Of a stretch of 64,000 nt of DNA, positions 26,857 through 36,162 are shown piece after piece; the stretch's first letter is position 1; each line of letters begins with the position of its first letter. The translations under genes were made by a program, and so were the position numbers. The DNA lies in NCBI RefSeq assembly GCF_024343575.1, contig NZ_RJUA01000130.1, forward strand, positions 126,217 through 190,216, written 5' to 3'. This DNA is from Lacihabitans sp. LS3-19. GTDB taxonomy: Bacteria; Bacteroidota; Bacteroidia; Cytophagales; Spirosomataceae. The notes beneath the pieces were generated by a model. It was not told the DNA's origin. It was given only the letters and a program-made list of their open reading frames with translations, and made no database searches.

Positions 26857-28486
26857 ATTCAAAAATTGGTGTAAAAGCAAACTTATTTCCATCAAACAAT
26901 CCTTTGTCTGATAGTTTTAAAGAGGGAATTACCAAAAGTGCCATAAAAGATAAACTCATAAATGGTGATTTAAGTGTTGAGCCTAATTTGGTTTTGGCGA
27001 ATTGGTCTATCTGGGTATAGTCGTTAGCTACTTCGTATCCATCTTTGTTGCTTATGAGCCCTGCAATAGGAAGCGGTAAAACACCCATTTTTGATTCTGA
27101 AACGGCAGCTATTCCGCCTTTCTCTCTAATTACTAAATTTATTGCATCTTTAATAGATTCGTCGTCATTGCCTACTGCTATGATGTTATGAGAGTCATGT
27201 GCTACTGATGAGGCTATTGCTCCCTCTTTAATTCCAAATCCTTGAATATAGGCAATAGCTGGCGATGCTTCTGAATATCTATTGTAAACCACTAATTTCA
27301 AAATATCATTTTTTGTAAACGCAGAGATAGGTGTTTCTGAAAGATTAAATTTTAAACCTTCAGTTACTAGTTGACCATCATTAACTTTTATGACGTTTAC
27401 AAGCTCAGCGTCTGCTGGAAGGTCTAATTTTAAACTTTCTATTCCTATGGGTTTAGCATTAAAACTATTAACTATTTCTCCTTTTACATCTTTTATTAGG
27501 CTTTTTCCTTTAGAGGCAACCAACTCTCCATTTATATATGTTGATATTACATTAAAGTCTTTTAGATTATTGATTTCAATAAAATCTGCTGATTCACCTT
27601 CTCTCAACAAACCTATATCTAAATTATAATGACGAACTGGATTCAAGGAAGCCATTCTTAATACTTTAAAAATTTCAATTCCAGATTCAATAGCTCTTTT
27701 TACTAAAAGGTTTATGTGGCCTGCTACTAGATCGTCTGGATGCTTGTCATCAGAACAAAACATCATTTGGGTGGAATGATCATGTGCCAAAGAAATTAAT
27801 TCCTCAAAGTTTTTTGCAGCACTTCCTTCTCTTATTAAAATTTTAACGCCAAGGTCGAGTTTTTCTTTTCCTTCATTAAGTGTAAAGCATTCATGGTCAG
27901 TACTTATGCCTTTGTTGAAGTAATTTATGGCATCCTCTCCAGTCAATCCAGGTGCATGTCCGTCTATAGGTTTGTGATATTTTTGGGCAATTTCTAATTT
28001 TGCGATTACATCCACATTTTCATAAATAACACCAGGGAAATTCATCATTTCAGCTAGATAGCCTATTTTAGGATTTGCCATAAGAACTTCAATTTCACCT
28101 ACGGAAATCGTTGCCCCGGCTGTTTCGAATTCGGTAGCTGGAACACAAGATGGAGCTCCAAAACAAAATTTGAAAGGAATAGTTTCTCCATTGTTTATCA
28201 TATATTCTACGCCTTTTACTCCAAGTACATTGGCTATTTCATGCGGATCTGAAACTGTTCCTACTGTGCCATGAACTACGGCCATTTTTCCAAACTGGCT
28301 AGGCGTAAGCATTGAGCTTTCGATGTGAACGTGAGCATCTACAAAACCAGGAAGGAAATAAGGTACATCGGGCATTTCGTTCTTAATTTTTACAATGTTA
28401 AAAATCCTTCCTTCAAAGACAGTGATTTCTCCAAAAAAAATAGTGTTATCGAAAATGTTTATGATGTTCCCTTCGTATTTCTTCAT
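26855..28486 (-). CDS. ade: adenine deaminase
   Basis: A cytoplasmic amidohydrolase that converts adenine to hypoxanthine in purine salvage. I place the start at the ATG at 28486 (MKKYEGNII, 543 residues), because relatives start there and the 17 residues before it are not conserved-looking. Metal and catalytic motifs are GFVDAHVHIESSMLTP (His52, His54), GHAPGLTG, STDHECF and CSDDKHPDDL. The C-terminal half with AVSESKMGVLPLPIAGLIS completes the family. It stands alone and is convergent with the M1 peptidase gene. Confidence 0.94.
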   Translation of the reverse strand: MKKYEGNIINIFDNTIFFGEITVFEGRIFNIVKIKNEMPDVPYFLPGFVDAHVHIESSMLTPSQFGKMAVVHGTVGTVSDPHEIANVLGVKGVEYMINNGETIPFKFCFGAPSCVPATEFETAGATISVGEIEVLMANPKIGYLAEMMNFPGVIYENVDVIAKLEIAQKYHKPIDGHAPGLTGEDAINYFNKGISTDHECFTLNEGKEKLDLGVKILIREGSAAKNFEELISLAHDHSTQMMFCSDDKHPDDLVAGHINLLVKRAIESGIEIFKVLRMASLNPVRHYNLDIGLLREGESADFIEINNLKDFNVISTYINGELVASKGKSLIKDVKGEIVNSFNAKPIGIESLKLDLPADAELVNVIKVNDGQLVTEGLKFNLSETPISAFTKNDILKLVVYNRYSEASPAIAYIQGFGIKEGAIASSVAHDSHNIIAVGNDDESIKDAINLVIREKGGIAAVSESKMGVLPLPIAGLISNKDGYEVANDYTQIDQFAKTKLGSTLKSPFMSLSFMALLVIPSLKLSDKGLFDGNKFAFTPIFE

Positions 28487-28767
28487 AAAAGTAAATTTTA
28501 TGCAAATAACAAATTTGTTCCTCTTGGTCAAAATCAATGTTTCTTTTAGTTTTATTTTGACCTATTTTATTGTTTCTATTTGATGAAAGATTATGGATGT
28601 TTTTTTGAATTAGATGTTTTGATTTACGTTTTTATTAAGGGTTTTTACTTTTATTATTAAGTAGTTTTACCTGATTTGTTCGACAATTGACAGTATAAGT
28701 GTTTGTTATTTAAGTATTTGTGGTTTTTGTATATTTTTATTATGTTTTTCTTTACAGATTTATTTTA

Positions 28768-28775
28768 TAGTTTTG
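28768..28775 (+). promoter_or_regulatory. -7 promoter box of the split-sensor operon
   Basis: TAGTTTTG is a perfect TAnnTTTG box 20 nt before the first ATG of the operon at 28795. No -33 box is found at the normal distance, which may mean an activator is needed. Confidence 0.45.
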
Positions 28776-28794
28776 GATAAAAAAATATTAAACC

Positions 28795-29136
28795 ATGAAG
28801 GTGACAGAAAAAGAAGGGGAGTTTATTACCCTAAAAGAAGCTATCGGAAAGCAAGAAAAACATTTAAAATTCCGAAATTCCCACTTTAAAGAAAAAGATC
28901 CTGTAAGATCTCAATTTTTCGGTAAAGAAAAATTGATGACATTGTTAAACAAACCAAATTGTACCGGTATAAAAATTCTTTTCGGACATGATGACAAAGA
29001 AACTCCCAGTTTGGTATTAGTTGCGGCCGACGAAAACCTTAAATTAATTGCAAAAGATTTTACTGGTTTAAAAGGAGGTGGAGACGACGATACTTATCTT
29101 GCACATGGGCCTACTTGTCCTGATGTTTGTATGTAA
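28795..29136 (+). CDS. small soluble protein of unknown function, first gene of two-component operon
   Basis: A 113-residue protein without signal peptide or membrane segment. The body is Lys/Glu-rich with a hydrophobic strand CTGIKILFGHDDKETPSLVLVAA that looks like a compact alpha/beta fold. The end carries a Gly-Asp stretch (LKGGGDDDTYLAHGP) and closes with TCPDVCM, a CxxxC motif at the very C-terminus. A further Cys (NCTG) is in the middle. I do not recognise a family. It is the first gene of a four-gene operon with a 7-TM protein, a kinase and a response regulator, so it may be a signalling partner or the operon target. Confidence 0.7.
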   Translation: MKVTEKEGEFITLKEAIGKQEKHLKFRNSHFKEKDPVRSQFFGKEKLMTLLNKPNCTGIKILFGHDDKETPSLVLVAADENLKLIAKDFTGLKGGGDDDTYLAHGPTCPDVCM

Positions 29137-29141
29137 AATAT

Positions 29142-29813
29142 ATGTTTGAATCAATTTTTAAATTAGCATTTAAGCATCCATTTATTGCATTAGGAAGTTT
29201 ACTTCCTTTATTGCCTTTTTTTGTTGCATTATATAGGAGGCAATATTTTACAAAATCCTCTAAATGGTTATTTATATTTTTAATTTTTTTTATGCTTTCA
29301 GATATTCCACTTTGGATTACTGCTGCTTATAAAATAAATAATTTATATTATTCCTATACTAGAGATTCTTCGATTTTCATTTTTTTGGCTTCCATATATT
29401 TAGTGGGATTAAAGTCGATAAAAGATAGGACCTATTTAAATATTGCAATTTTTCTAATGGTAATGGTTTTAGTAATCCAACTCTTGAAGATTACCGAGAT
29501 AGGTAGTATTCTTTGGATAAACCGCCTCATATTAGGAGGAATTTCCCTGTTTTATTTTTTTAGATTACTTCAAAATCCAATTATTAAAGACATACTTCGC
29601 TTTCCATTCTTTTGGTTTAATTCCGGTATATTGTTTTATTGTTTAAGTACTGTAATGATAACTTTTTTTTATAAATTTACAATAAAGGCGGGAAACCAAC
29701 CAGAATCTTACATGTTTTTCACCATGATATTGGAATACCTTTCTGTCTCGATGTTTGTGATATTTGCGATTGGATTCTGGAATTTGAAGAACAATAAAAA
29801 GTATATAAATTGA
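29142..29813 (+). CDS. 7-TM membrane protein, probable detached sensor of the adjacent kinase
   Basis: A 223-residue integral membrane protein with seven hydrophobic segments and very short loops. It has no catalytic motif that I can see. The frame opens at 29127, but the ATG at 29142 (MFESIFKLAFKHPF) starts 5 nt after the preceding stop and fits better. Its stop TGA overlaps the TTG start of the histidine kinase, so the two products are made together. The kinase itself has only one membrane helix, so this protein may supply the membrane sensing part, like the fused 7-TM region of the kinase at 18171. Family not recognised. Confidence 0.75.
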   Translation: MFESIFKLAFKHPFIALGSLLPLLPFFVALYRRQYFTKSSKWLFIFLIFFMLSDIPLWITAAYKINNLYYSYTRDSSIFIFLASIYLVGLKSIKDRTYLNIAIFLMVMVLVIQLLKITEIGSILWINRLILGGISLFYFFRLLQNPIIKDILRFPFFWFNSGILFYCLSTVMITFFYKFTIKAGNQPESYMFFTMILEYLSVSMFVIFAIGFWNLKNNKKYIN

Positions 29814-30622
29814 AAGGGGTTCAAATATTTGTATTGTTCGCTACGCTAATCCTGATAATATTCGGAATATTGGTAATAGCTTTTGTTGTATATTATCAAA
29901 GGAAACAGTTTAATTTGGAAATTAAGCAAAAGGAAGAAAAACAAGAAATTGAGTTGGAATTCCAAAGGAAATTGCTCGAGAATTCGATGGAAGTTCAGGA
30001 ATTAGAAAGAAGAAGACTCGCAAAAGACCTTCACGATGAAGTCGGGGCTTTACTTTCTGTTTTGAAAATGGGCAATAATCAACTCGTGAAAAAGGTTGTT
30101 GAAAATGAAGTGTTTTCGCAATTGGCCAAAAATAATAAAGAGTTAATAGATGAATCTATCAGTTTAGTTAGGAATATTTCAAAAGATTTGGTGCCACAAA
30201 CACTTGAAAATTTTGGACTTTTACATGCGATTGAGGAGTTTTTCAATAAAATGGAAAAAAATTCCGATATCGAATTTAAGTTTTTGCATAAAAATATTTC
30301 TGAAAAATTACGGTTCTCGACAAAAGTTGAACTCTCTATTTTTAGAATTATTCAAGAATTATCAAATAATGCTTTAAAACATTCTGATGCAACCAAAATT
30401 GATTTAATATTAAATTATGAGGATAAAACACTTTTCTTAGTTTTTGCGGATAATGGCAAAGGTTTTTCAATGCCTCTGGTTATATCAAATCCAAAAAATG
30501 GGCTTGGTATTAGAAATATTGAAAGCAGATTGTCGATAATAAACGGGACGTTGGAGGTATTGAACCCAGAAAAAGGAATTAGGTATGAAATCGAAATAAA
30601 AGATTGTCATGAAAAAAATTAG
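29810..30622 (+). CDS. sensor histidine kinase with one membrane helix
   Basis: A 270-residue kinase. One N-terminal helix (about 5-28) is followed by a charged coiled coil (about 30-66), a HisKA_3 domain with His75 in RRRLAKDLHDEVGALLS, and an HATPase domain (QELSNNALKHSDATK, DNGKGF, GLGIRNIESRL). No periplasmic sensor is present. The start is a TTG at 29810 that overlaps the upstream stop (TTGA), which gives translational coupling; no other start fits. The following response regulator gene overlaps its end by 14 bases. Confidence 0.9.
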   Translation: MKGVQIFVLFATLILIIFGILVIAFVVYYQRKQFNLEIKQKEEKQEIELEFQRKLLENSMEVQELERRRLAKDLHDEVGALLSVLKMGNNQLVKKVVENEVFSQLAKNNKELIDESISLVRNISKDLVPQTLENFGLLHAIEEFFNKMEKNSDIEFKFLHKNISEKLRFSTKVELSIFRIIQELSNNALKHSDATKIDLILNYEDKTLFLVFADNGKGFSMPLVISNPKNGLGIRNIESRLSIINGTLEVLNPEKGIRYEIEIKDCHEKN

Positions 30623-31262
30623 AATAGCATTAGTAGACGACCATAAATTATTTAGAGAGGGATTAAAGTCTATATTAGAACAGAATGAGGATTTTGAAAT
30701 TCTTTTTGACGCTGAAAATGGGAGACTTTTTTTAGAGCATCCAAATATTTCCAAGGTTGATGTTGTATTGTTGGATATTCAAATGCCAGAGATGGATGGA
30801 ATCGAGGCTACAAAAAAACTCAGAGAAACTAATCAGGACATAAAAATCATTATTTTGTCTATGCATGATGAAGACCAGTTTATTCTTCATCTAATGGAAA
30901 TCGGAGCGAATGGATATTTACTGAAAGATACTGACACAGATGAGGTGGTTTCGGCGATTCGTAAAGTAAGTGATTCTGGAATATACTTTTCTGATTATGT
31001 CAGTAGGGCTATGCTTAGGAAAATGAATAAGAATACTGCTGCTGGAAGCAAGGTTTTTAATTATAAAACAGACTTATCGACTCGTGAGCTTGAGGTTCTA
31101 AAACATATTTGTGAAGGCCTAACCACGACAGAAATAGGTGATGTGATGTGTATTAGTCCAAGGACTGTAGAAGGTCACAGACTTAGGATTATGGAAAAAT
31201 TGGGCGTAAATAATACAGCCAAACTTGTGGCTTTCGCTATAAAGAATAATCTGGTAGATTAA
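30609..31262 (+). CDS. NarL/FixJ-family response regulator
   Basis: A 217-residue regulator with a receiver domain (Asp10-Asp11, phospho-acceptor Asp56 in VVLLDIQMPEMDG, Lys in GYLLKDTDT) and a LuxR-type DNA-binding domain (TRELEVLKHICEGLTTTEIG ... SPRTVEGHRLRIMEKLGV). It overlaps the kinase gene by 14 bases and is its partner. It ends convergently with the RidA-like gene, their stop codons overlapping by 4 bases, so no terminator separates them. Confidence 0.93.
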   Translation: MKKIRIALVDDHKLFREGLKSILEQNEDFEILFDAENGRLFLEHPNISKVDVVLLDIQMPEMDGIEATKKLRETNQDIKIIILSMHDEDQFILHLMEIGANGYLLKDTDTDEVVSAIRKVSDSGIYFSDYVSRAMLRKMNKNTAAGSKVFNYKTDLSTRELEVLKHICEGLTTTEIGDVMCISPRTVEGHRLRIMEKLGVNNTAKLVAFAIKNNLVD

Positions 31263-31642
31263 AGTATTACAGTAGCTTCTATCTCTACTAGGTATTTTTC
31301 ATCAATTAATTTAGAGACTTCTACCATTGTAGTAACTGGTTTTATTTCAGCAAACATTTCACCATGTGCCTTCCCAATTTTTTCCCAGTTGTTAATATTT
31401 GTACAATAGATTCTGGTTCTTACCACATTTTCAAGCTTGGCACCTAGTTGTCCTAAAGTATTTTCAAGTTTCATTAAAATAAATTTGGTTTGAAGATACT
31501 CATCTCCTTCGCCAACTATTTCACCGCTGTGGTCTGTTGATACGGTTCCGCTTACTTCAATTGTGTCTCCTATTTTTACAGCTCTGCTGTAACCCACTAT
31601 ATTTTCCCACTTAGATCCAGAAGACAGATTCACTCTTTTCAT
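31259..31642 (-). CDS. Rid-family (YjgF/YER057c/UK114) protein
   Basis: A 127-residue protein of the Rid family, which forms trimers; the founding member RidA hydrolyses reactive enamine/imine intermediates. Family segments are VSGTVSTD, KFILMKLENTLGQLGA and VVRTRIYCTNI. The Arg that holds the substrate carboxylate in true RidA (in a PARS-like stretch) is replaced here: the matching segment is KPVTTMVEV, with Thr104. That places it in a Rid subfamily without the archetypal deaminase signature. Function is therefore open. Confidence 0.87.
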   Translation of the reverse strand: MKRVNLSSGSKWENIVGYSRAVKIGDTIEVSGTVSTDHSGEIVGEGDEYLQTKFILMKLENTLGQLGAKLENVVRTRIYCTNINNWEKIGKAHGEMFAEIKPVTTMVEVSKLIDEKYLVEIEATVIL

Positions 31643-31746
31643 TTATTTATAAGGTTGCTAGTTTTGGTGTTTATTATGTTTATAGCTTCAAAAATACATA
31701 AATTTTAGAAAATATTTTCATTAATAATATTTCTATTTAGCTATTT

Positions 31747-32652
31747 TTAATAACTAAGATAGGGTTCTATTTTTGAAATTATGGTTTCGTCGAGTATCTT
31801 GATATTTTTCAGGTCATCTATTGACTTAAATGACCCATGTTGTTTTCTGTAAGCATTTATGACTATTATATCTTTGAATTTTAAATATGGGTGTTTGGTG
31901 TTGCCTAAGTCATTGATATTTATCTTTTTATAATTTCCTATTGTGCAATATTTTTTTAATTCTGGTATTATTTCAGGATTTAATCCGTAGGTTTCTGAAA
32001 CTTGTTCTAAACTATAAAAACCACCAAGAATATCTCGGTATTTAATTATTCTTTTGGCATAAGCAGGACCAATACCTTTTATTTGTATCAGTTGGGTTGT
32101 ATCTGCAATATTTATATCGAATTTTGAGATTATTTTATTTGGCTTAGCCGTATAAACTGGCTTGCTTTCTGTAATTGCTCTCTGTTCGTCAAAGTCACTT
32201 GATATTTTTTCGGTTTTAGAAGGTAAATCAATGAAATTTTCTAAGTCTGCATAGCGTTCGGGTTTTATGGAATATATCTTTAGTAGGTCTTCTTTGAATT
32301 TAAATTTACCTCCCTTATTTCTATAATTATCAATTGTGTTTGCTGTCCATTTTGGAATTCCAAGTCGAATCAAATCTTCTTTAGAAGCAGTGTTAGGGTT
32401 GAAGCGAAAATGCTCTATTTTGACTTTTTCTTTAGAAAAACCATAATTTCTTTGCTCTTCTGGTTTTTCTGGAATTTTTGTACTGCCAAAGTTTTCAATT
32501 AGTATTTCGCTTTGATTTTTGGTAGTGAAATAGGATGAAAAGTAATATCCTAATAGTGAAAGTAAAATTAATATGAAAAACAAAAAAGCACTTTTGGCTT
32601 CATTATAAGTCAATTCGAAAAAGTCGCGTAAATAGTTAATTATCTGTTTCAT
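31747..32652 (-). CDS. helix-hairpin-helix protein (ComEA-like)
   Basis: A 301-residue membrane-anchored protein from the ATG at 32652 (MKQIINYLRDFF); the frame extends 14 residues upstream without support. One transmembrane helix (about 23-42, FLFFILILLSLLGYYF) is followed by three helix-hairpin-helix repeats: FNPNTASKEDLIRLGIPKWT, FDINIADTTQLIQIKGIGPA and ININDLGNTKHPYLKFKD. ComEA-type HhH proteins bind DNA during uptake. Here the repeats are diverged and the anchor is cytoplasm-to-periplasm, so DNA binding is likely but a competence role is unproven. Confidence 0.82.
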   Translation of the reverse strand: MKQIINYLRDFFELTYNEAKSAFLFFILILLSLLGYYFSSYFTTKNQSEILIENFGSTKIPEKPEEQRNYGFSKEKVKIEHFRFNPNTASKEDLIRLGIPKWTANTIDNYRNKGGKFKFKEDLLKIYSIKPERYADLENFIDLPSKTEKISSDFDEQRAITESKPVYTAKPNKIISKFDINIADTTQLIQIKGIGPAYAKRIIKYRDILGGFYSLEQVSETYGLNPEIIPELKKYCTIGNYKKININDLGNTKHPYLKFKDIIVINAYRKQHGSFKSIDDLKNIKILDETIISKIEPYLSY

Positions 32653-32657
32653 GTGAA

Positions 32658-32691
32658 TAAAAAAAACCTCTGCTAAAATAGCAAAGGTTTT
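32658..32691 (-). terminator. Rho-independent terminator of the ThuA/GSDH/cytochrome fusion gene
   Basis: On the minus strand a 13-bp stem (32691-32679 with 32675-32663, one G-U pair) has a 3-nt loop and is followed by T residues. It overlaps the region just upstream of the HhH gene start. Confidence 0.85.
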
Positions 32692-32710
32692 CAATATTCT
32701 AAAATTTTTC

Positions 32711-35700
32711 TTATTTTTTAAATTCCAAAGTGGTTAATGCAAACAACGGTTTATCTCCTGCCTGAAGATTTTTAAATACCAAAACCAAGTCAGTAACTTT
32801 TTTGGGATTATTTACTAGTGTTAAATCTATAGGTTCCTTGTTATCAGATGAAATATCAATTTGCCCTAAAAGCATTCCAGTTTTAGAACCAGCTCTGATT
32901 TCTAATTTTCCACCAGCACTTTGACTTTTGTCAGATATTGCACCAATAGTAATTTTGGTTATGCCGTTAAGATCAATATTGTCATAAACAACAATAGAAT
33001 TATTATTTACTACTAAAATATCTCCAAATGGATCCAGCGTAACATTCTCGGTATTTTCGGATTTATCATAAGCCTTAGCTTTTATAACAGATGTTTTGAT
33101 CGCAACTGACTTAGAAGAAGTAATAGGTCCAATTACCTTTCCGCCTTTGTCTGTATAGGATGCTTGAATAATATAAGCTCCATCTTTTTTAGACTTATGT
33201 GTTTCCGCATTATATTCTCCTGAAATAGGCTTAGAAGCCGCTTTTGGGTCTTTGATAGATAGGATATATTCAACAATATCTTTTGCTTCACTTTGGCTTA
33301 AAGATGGATGAGCAGCCATGGCTTGTTCGCCCCAAACACCACCACCTCCAGATATCACTTTAGTAGCTAATAAATTTATGTTTGAAGAATTCTTTTTGTA
33401 TTTATCGGCAATATCATTGTAGGCTGGACCAATTGACTTCTTGTCTTTTGAATGACATGCAGCACAATCGCTTTTTTCAATTAGCCTTTTGCCAATCATA
33501 ATAGTTTCATTCGATTTATGTCCCTGATCCAATATGGTTTTGTCATAGCCTTCCAAATAGTTGATACTAACCATAACATCCTCAGGATTTATTCCTTTTA
33601 TTAAAGTACCATCTTCTTTGTCTTTAACAGTTACTTCGTATTCAATTTTATCATCAAAAACAAAAGATTTATTTGATTTGATTTTAATGTCAACTTCTGG
33701 TACAGCATTTCCCACTTTTATTTTCATGGTTTCAAAACTTTCGTTTCCAACTGCATCTTTTACCGTAAGATTTACATCATATACACCAGGTTTTTGGAAA
33801 ACAATTGTAGGATTAGCAAGCATTGAATTAGGAATTCCTTTCCCAAAAGTCCAATTGTAGCTTATTTTATCATTATCAAAATCCTTTGTGCCTTCTGAGT
33901 TGAATTTCACGCTTAGTGGGTTGGCACCTTCAGTTATATTTGACGAAATCTTAACCAGTGGTTTTCTATTACCAGCATTGTATTCAATTTTAGACAGCTG
34001 TGCTTCTTCGTTTTGAGCAAACCATGTCATTCCATATTCTAATGTATACATTTCACCATTTGTGCCAAAGGCCATGTCCATGGGGTGATAGAATTTAGTA
34101 TTTGGCATAAAACGCTCCATGCCAGCGTAATTCCCATCTTCGTCTAATGTGACAGCAATTATCCAATCTCTCATCCATTCATAAATAAACCATTTGTTAT
34201 CAAAATAATTTGGAAAAGTGCCCTCTCCTGATTTGTATTCCTCAGAATGGTAAACTGGTCCTCCCATTGGGTTTGCTCCACCTTTTTCCAACAACGGGAA
34301 CTGTTTAGAATCTCCGTATCCATACCATATCATCGGTTTTTGCGTTGGAGGTAGATTATTAAGACCTGTATTATGTGTTGAATTATTTATTGGTTTTTCA
34401 GGATTAAAATATTCTCCTGAAACTTTGGTCTCAAAGTCATAGGCTTTGTAAGGTGTACTGTTTCCAGCAAATAACGGCCAACCGTAAAAACCTGCTTTAC
34501 GAGCTTGGTTAAATTCTACATAACCTTCTGGGCCACGGTCCGGATTGGTTTTTCCAGCATCAGGGCCAATTTCTCCCCAGTACAGAAAGCCTGATTTTTT
34601 GTCTACAGAAATTCTGTATGGATTTCTGTTTCCCATTACATATATTTCTGGGCGAGTTTTTTCCATTCCCTCTGGGAATAAATTACCTGAAGGAATCGAA
34701 TAGGTTCCATCATCATTCGGATGAATTCTTAATATTTTTCCCCTCAAATCATTTGTGTTTGCCGAGGTACTCATAGCGTCCCAGCCTTGCCTATCAGCTC
34801 TGAAGTCAATAGGTGCATAACCGTCAGATGCAAACGGGTTAGTGTCATCGCCTGTTGATAAGAATAAATTACCTTCTTTGTCCCAATCAATAGAACCACC
34901 AGTATGGCAGCATTCTACACGCTTGGCATGAACTCTAAGAATAACTTTTTCAGTATTGTATAAAACGGTATCGGCATTTTGATCATATGTAAACCGAGAT
35001 AAGAAATTGTCAGAATGTTGCTCAGTTTCCGGCGAATAATAAAAATACACCCAATTGTTTTTTTCAAAGTTTGGATCCAAACCTACTCCCATTAAGCCAT
35101 ATTCAAATTTTTTGTAAACATTTAAGTTGCCTGCCAGTTTTGTAGTATTTGTTTTTGGGTTCCAAAGTTTTATAGCACCTTTTCTTTCTACAAAAATCAC
35201 CTTTCCGTTCGGCATTACGGCTAATTCGGTAGGTTCATCTAAGTTTTTTACCAAAGTGGTTTTAATAAAACGATTTTCTTCAGGAGCTCTTTTTGATTTG
35301 GTTTTGGTGTAATCCAATTTTTTAGCCCAAGCCCATTTCAAACCCTCGCTAATGTGTTTTGTCATCATAGGCTGAGAAAATGTCTCAGGCGTGTGACCAA
35401 AATTTGTATAGAAAGATTTTCCGCCGTCGAATTCATGATACCAAGCCATAGGGTGGAAGTCTCCCATTTTTCCCATTTTATAACTATTCTCATCTACTTT
35501 TATTAAAAACTTCAATTTGTCTGTTTTTAAAGATTTAAAATCGTAGAATTCGTCTTCTCTCTCAAAAGTATCAGGTAAATGCATGGTAGATGGATGTGTT
35601 TTGTCCATCACGATCATTTTTCCATTTTGTACATTTGACACACTTCCGCCTGGATGACTTGCAAAATATGCTCCCATGAGGTCGTTATACCAGGGCCAAT

Positions 35701-36049
35701 TGTATTCTGTATCTGCAGATGCATGAATGCCTACAAAACCTCCGCCTGCTTGTATGTATCTTTCAAAATCCGCCTGCTGAGTAGGGGTGAGTATATCGCC
35801 TGTGGTACTTAGAAATACAACTGCATTGAATTTTTTAAGATTATCTTCATTTATATCATCAGCGTTTTCCGAAAATTCGGCTTTAAATCCTTCGGACTTC
35901 GCTAAATTATTAAAAAAATCTTTACCCTCCTTAATAGAAGCGTGCTTATATCCCGCTGTTTTTGAGAAAATTAGCACCGTATTTTGTTGGGCTTTTAATT
36001 GAATGCTTAGAAAGAAAGTAATAAGTAAAAGGTTGATTGTTTTTAACAT
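32711..36049 (-). CDS. multidomain secreted protein: ThuA, sugar dehydrogenase-like propeller, PKD, cytochrome c, CBM-like
   Basis: A 1112-residue exported protein (signal peptide MLKTINLLLITFFLSIQLKA). Domains in order: a ThuA-like glutamine-amidotransferase fold (about 23-245, VLIFSKTAGYKHAS, GGGFVGIHASADTEYNWPWY), a PQQ/GSDH-type beta-propeller (about 265-690, DEPTELAVMPNGKVIFVERKG, HTGGSIDWDKEGNLFLSTGD, GNRNPYRISVD), a PKD domain (about 700-785), a cytochrome c domain with haem motif Cys862-Ala-Ala-Cys865-His866, and a C-terminal jellyroll like CBM6 (about 970-1112). It probably oxidises a sugar at the cell surface or periplasm and passes electrons to its own haem. Similar fusions are common in Bacteroidetes; the sugar is unknown. 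Confidence 0.88.
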   Translation of the reverse strand: MLKTINLLLITFFLSIQLKAQQNTVLIFSKTAGYKHASIKEGKDFFNNLAKSEGFKAEFSENADDINEDNLKKFNAVVFLSTTGDILTPTQQADFERYIQAGGGFVGIHASADTEYNWPWYNDLMGAYFASHPGGSVSNVQNGKMIVMDKTHPSTMHLPDTFEREDEFYDFKSLKTDKLKFLIKVDENSYKMGKMGDFHPMAWYHEFDGGKSFYTNFGHTPETFSQPMMTKHISEGLKWAWAKKLDYTKTKSKRAPEENRFIKTTLVKNLDEPTELAVMPNGKVIFVERKGAIKLWNPKTNTTKLAGNLNVYKKFEYGLMGVGLDPNFEKNNWVYFYYSPETEQHSDNFLSRFTYDQNADTVLYNTEKVILRVHAKRVECCHTGGSIDWDKEGNLFLSTGDDTNPFASDGYAPIDFRADRQGWDAMSTSANTNDLRGKILRIHPNDDGTYSIPSGNLFPEGMEKTRPEIYVMGNRNPYRISVDKKSGFLYWGEIGPDAGKTNPDRGPEGYVEFNQARKAGFYGWPLFAGNSTPYKAYDFETKVSGEYFNPEKPINNSTHNTGLNNLPPTQKPMIWYGYGDSKQFPLLEKGGANPMGGPVYHSEEYKSGEGTFPNYFDNKWFIYEWMRDWIIAVTLDEDGNYAGMERFMPNTKFYHPMDMAFGTNGEMYTLEYGMTWFAQNEEAQLSKIEYNAGNRKPLVKISSNITEGANPLSVKFNSEGTKDFDNDKISYNWTFGKGIPNSMLANPTIVFQKPGVYDVNLTVKDAVGNESFETMKIKVGNAVPEVDIKIKSNKSFVFDDKIEYEVTVKDKEDGTLIKGINPEDVMVSINYLEGYDKTILDQGHKSNETIMIGKRLIEKSDCAACHSKDKKSIGPAYNDIADKYKKNSSNINLLATKVISGGGGVWGEQAMAAHPSLSQSEAKDIVEYILSIKDPKAASKPISGEYNAETHKSKKDGAYIIQASYTDKGGKVIGPITSSKSVAIKTSVIKAKAYDKSENTENVTLDPFGDILVVNNNSIVVYDNIDLNGITKITIGAISDKSQSAGGKLEIRAGSKTGMLLGQIDISSDNKEPIDLTLVNNPKKVTDLVLVFKNLQAGDKPLFALTTLEFKK

Positions 36050-36109
36050 GGTTAATGAATGTTTTTTTTTAACAAATATATTCTAAAAAAGGGAGGGTTA
36101 AAAAAAGAG

Positions 36110-36141
36110 CAAAAAAAAACCACCGAAAATTTCAGTGGTTT
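36110..36141 (-). terminator. Rho-independent terminator of bamD-rpoZ
   Basis: A minus-strand stem of about 11 bp (AACCACTGAAA with TTTCGGTGGTT) is followed by nine T residues, about 20 nt after the rpoZ stop. Confidence 0.87.
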
Positions 36142-36162
36142 CATATATAATTCATTTTAAGC

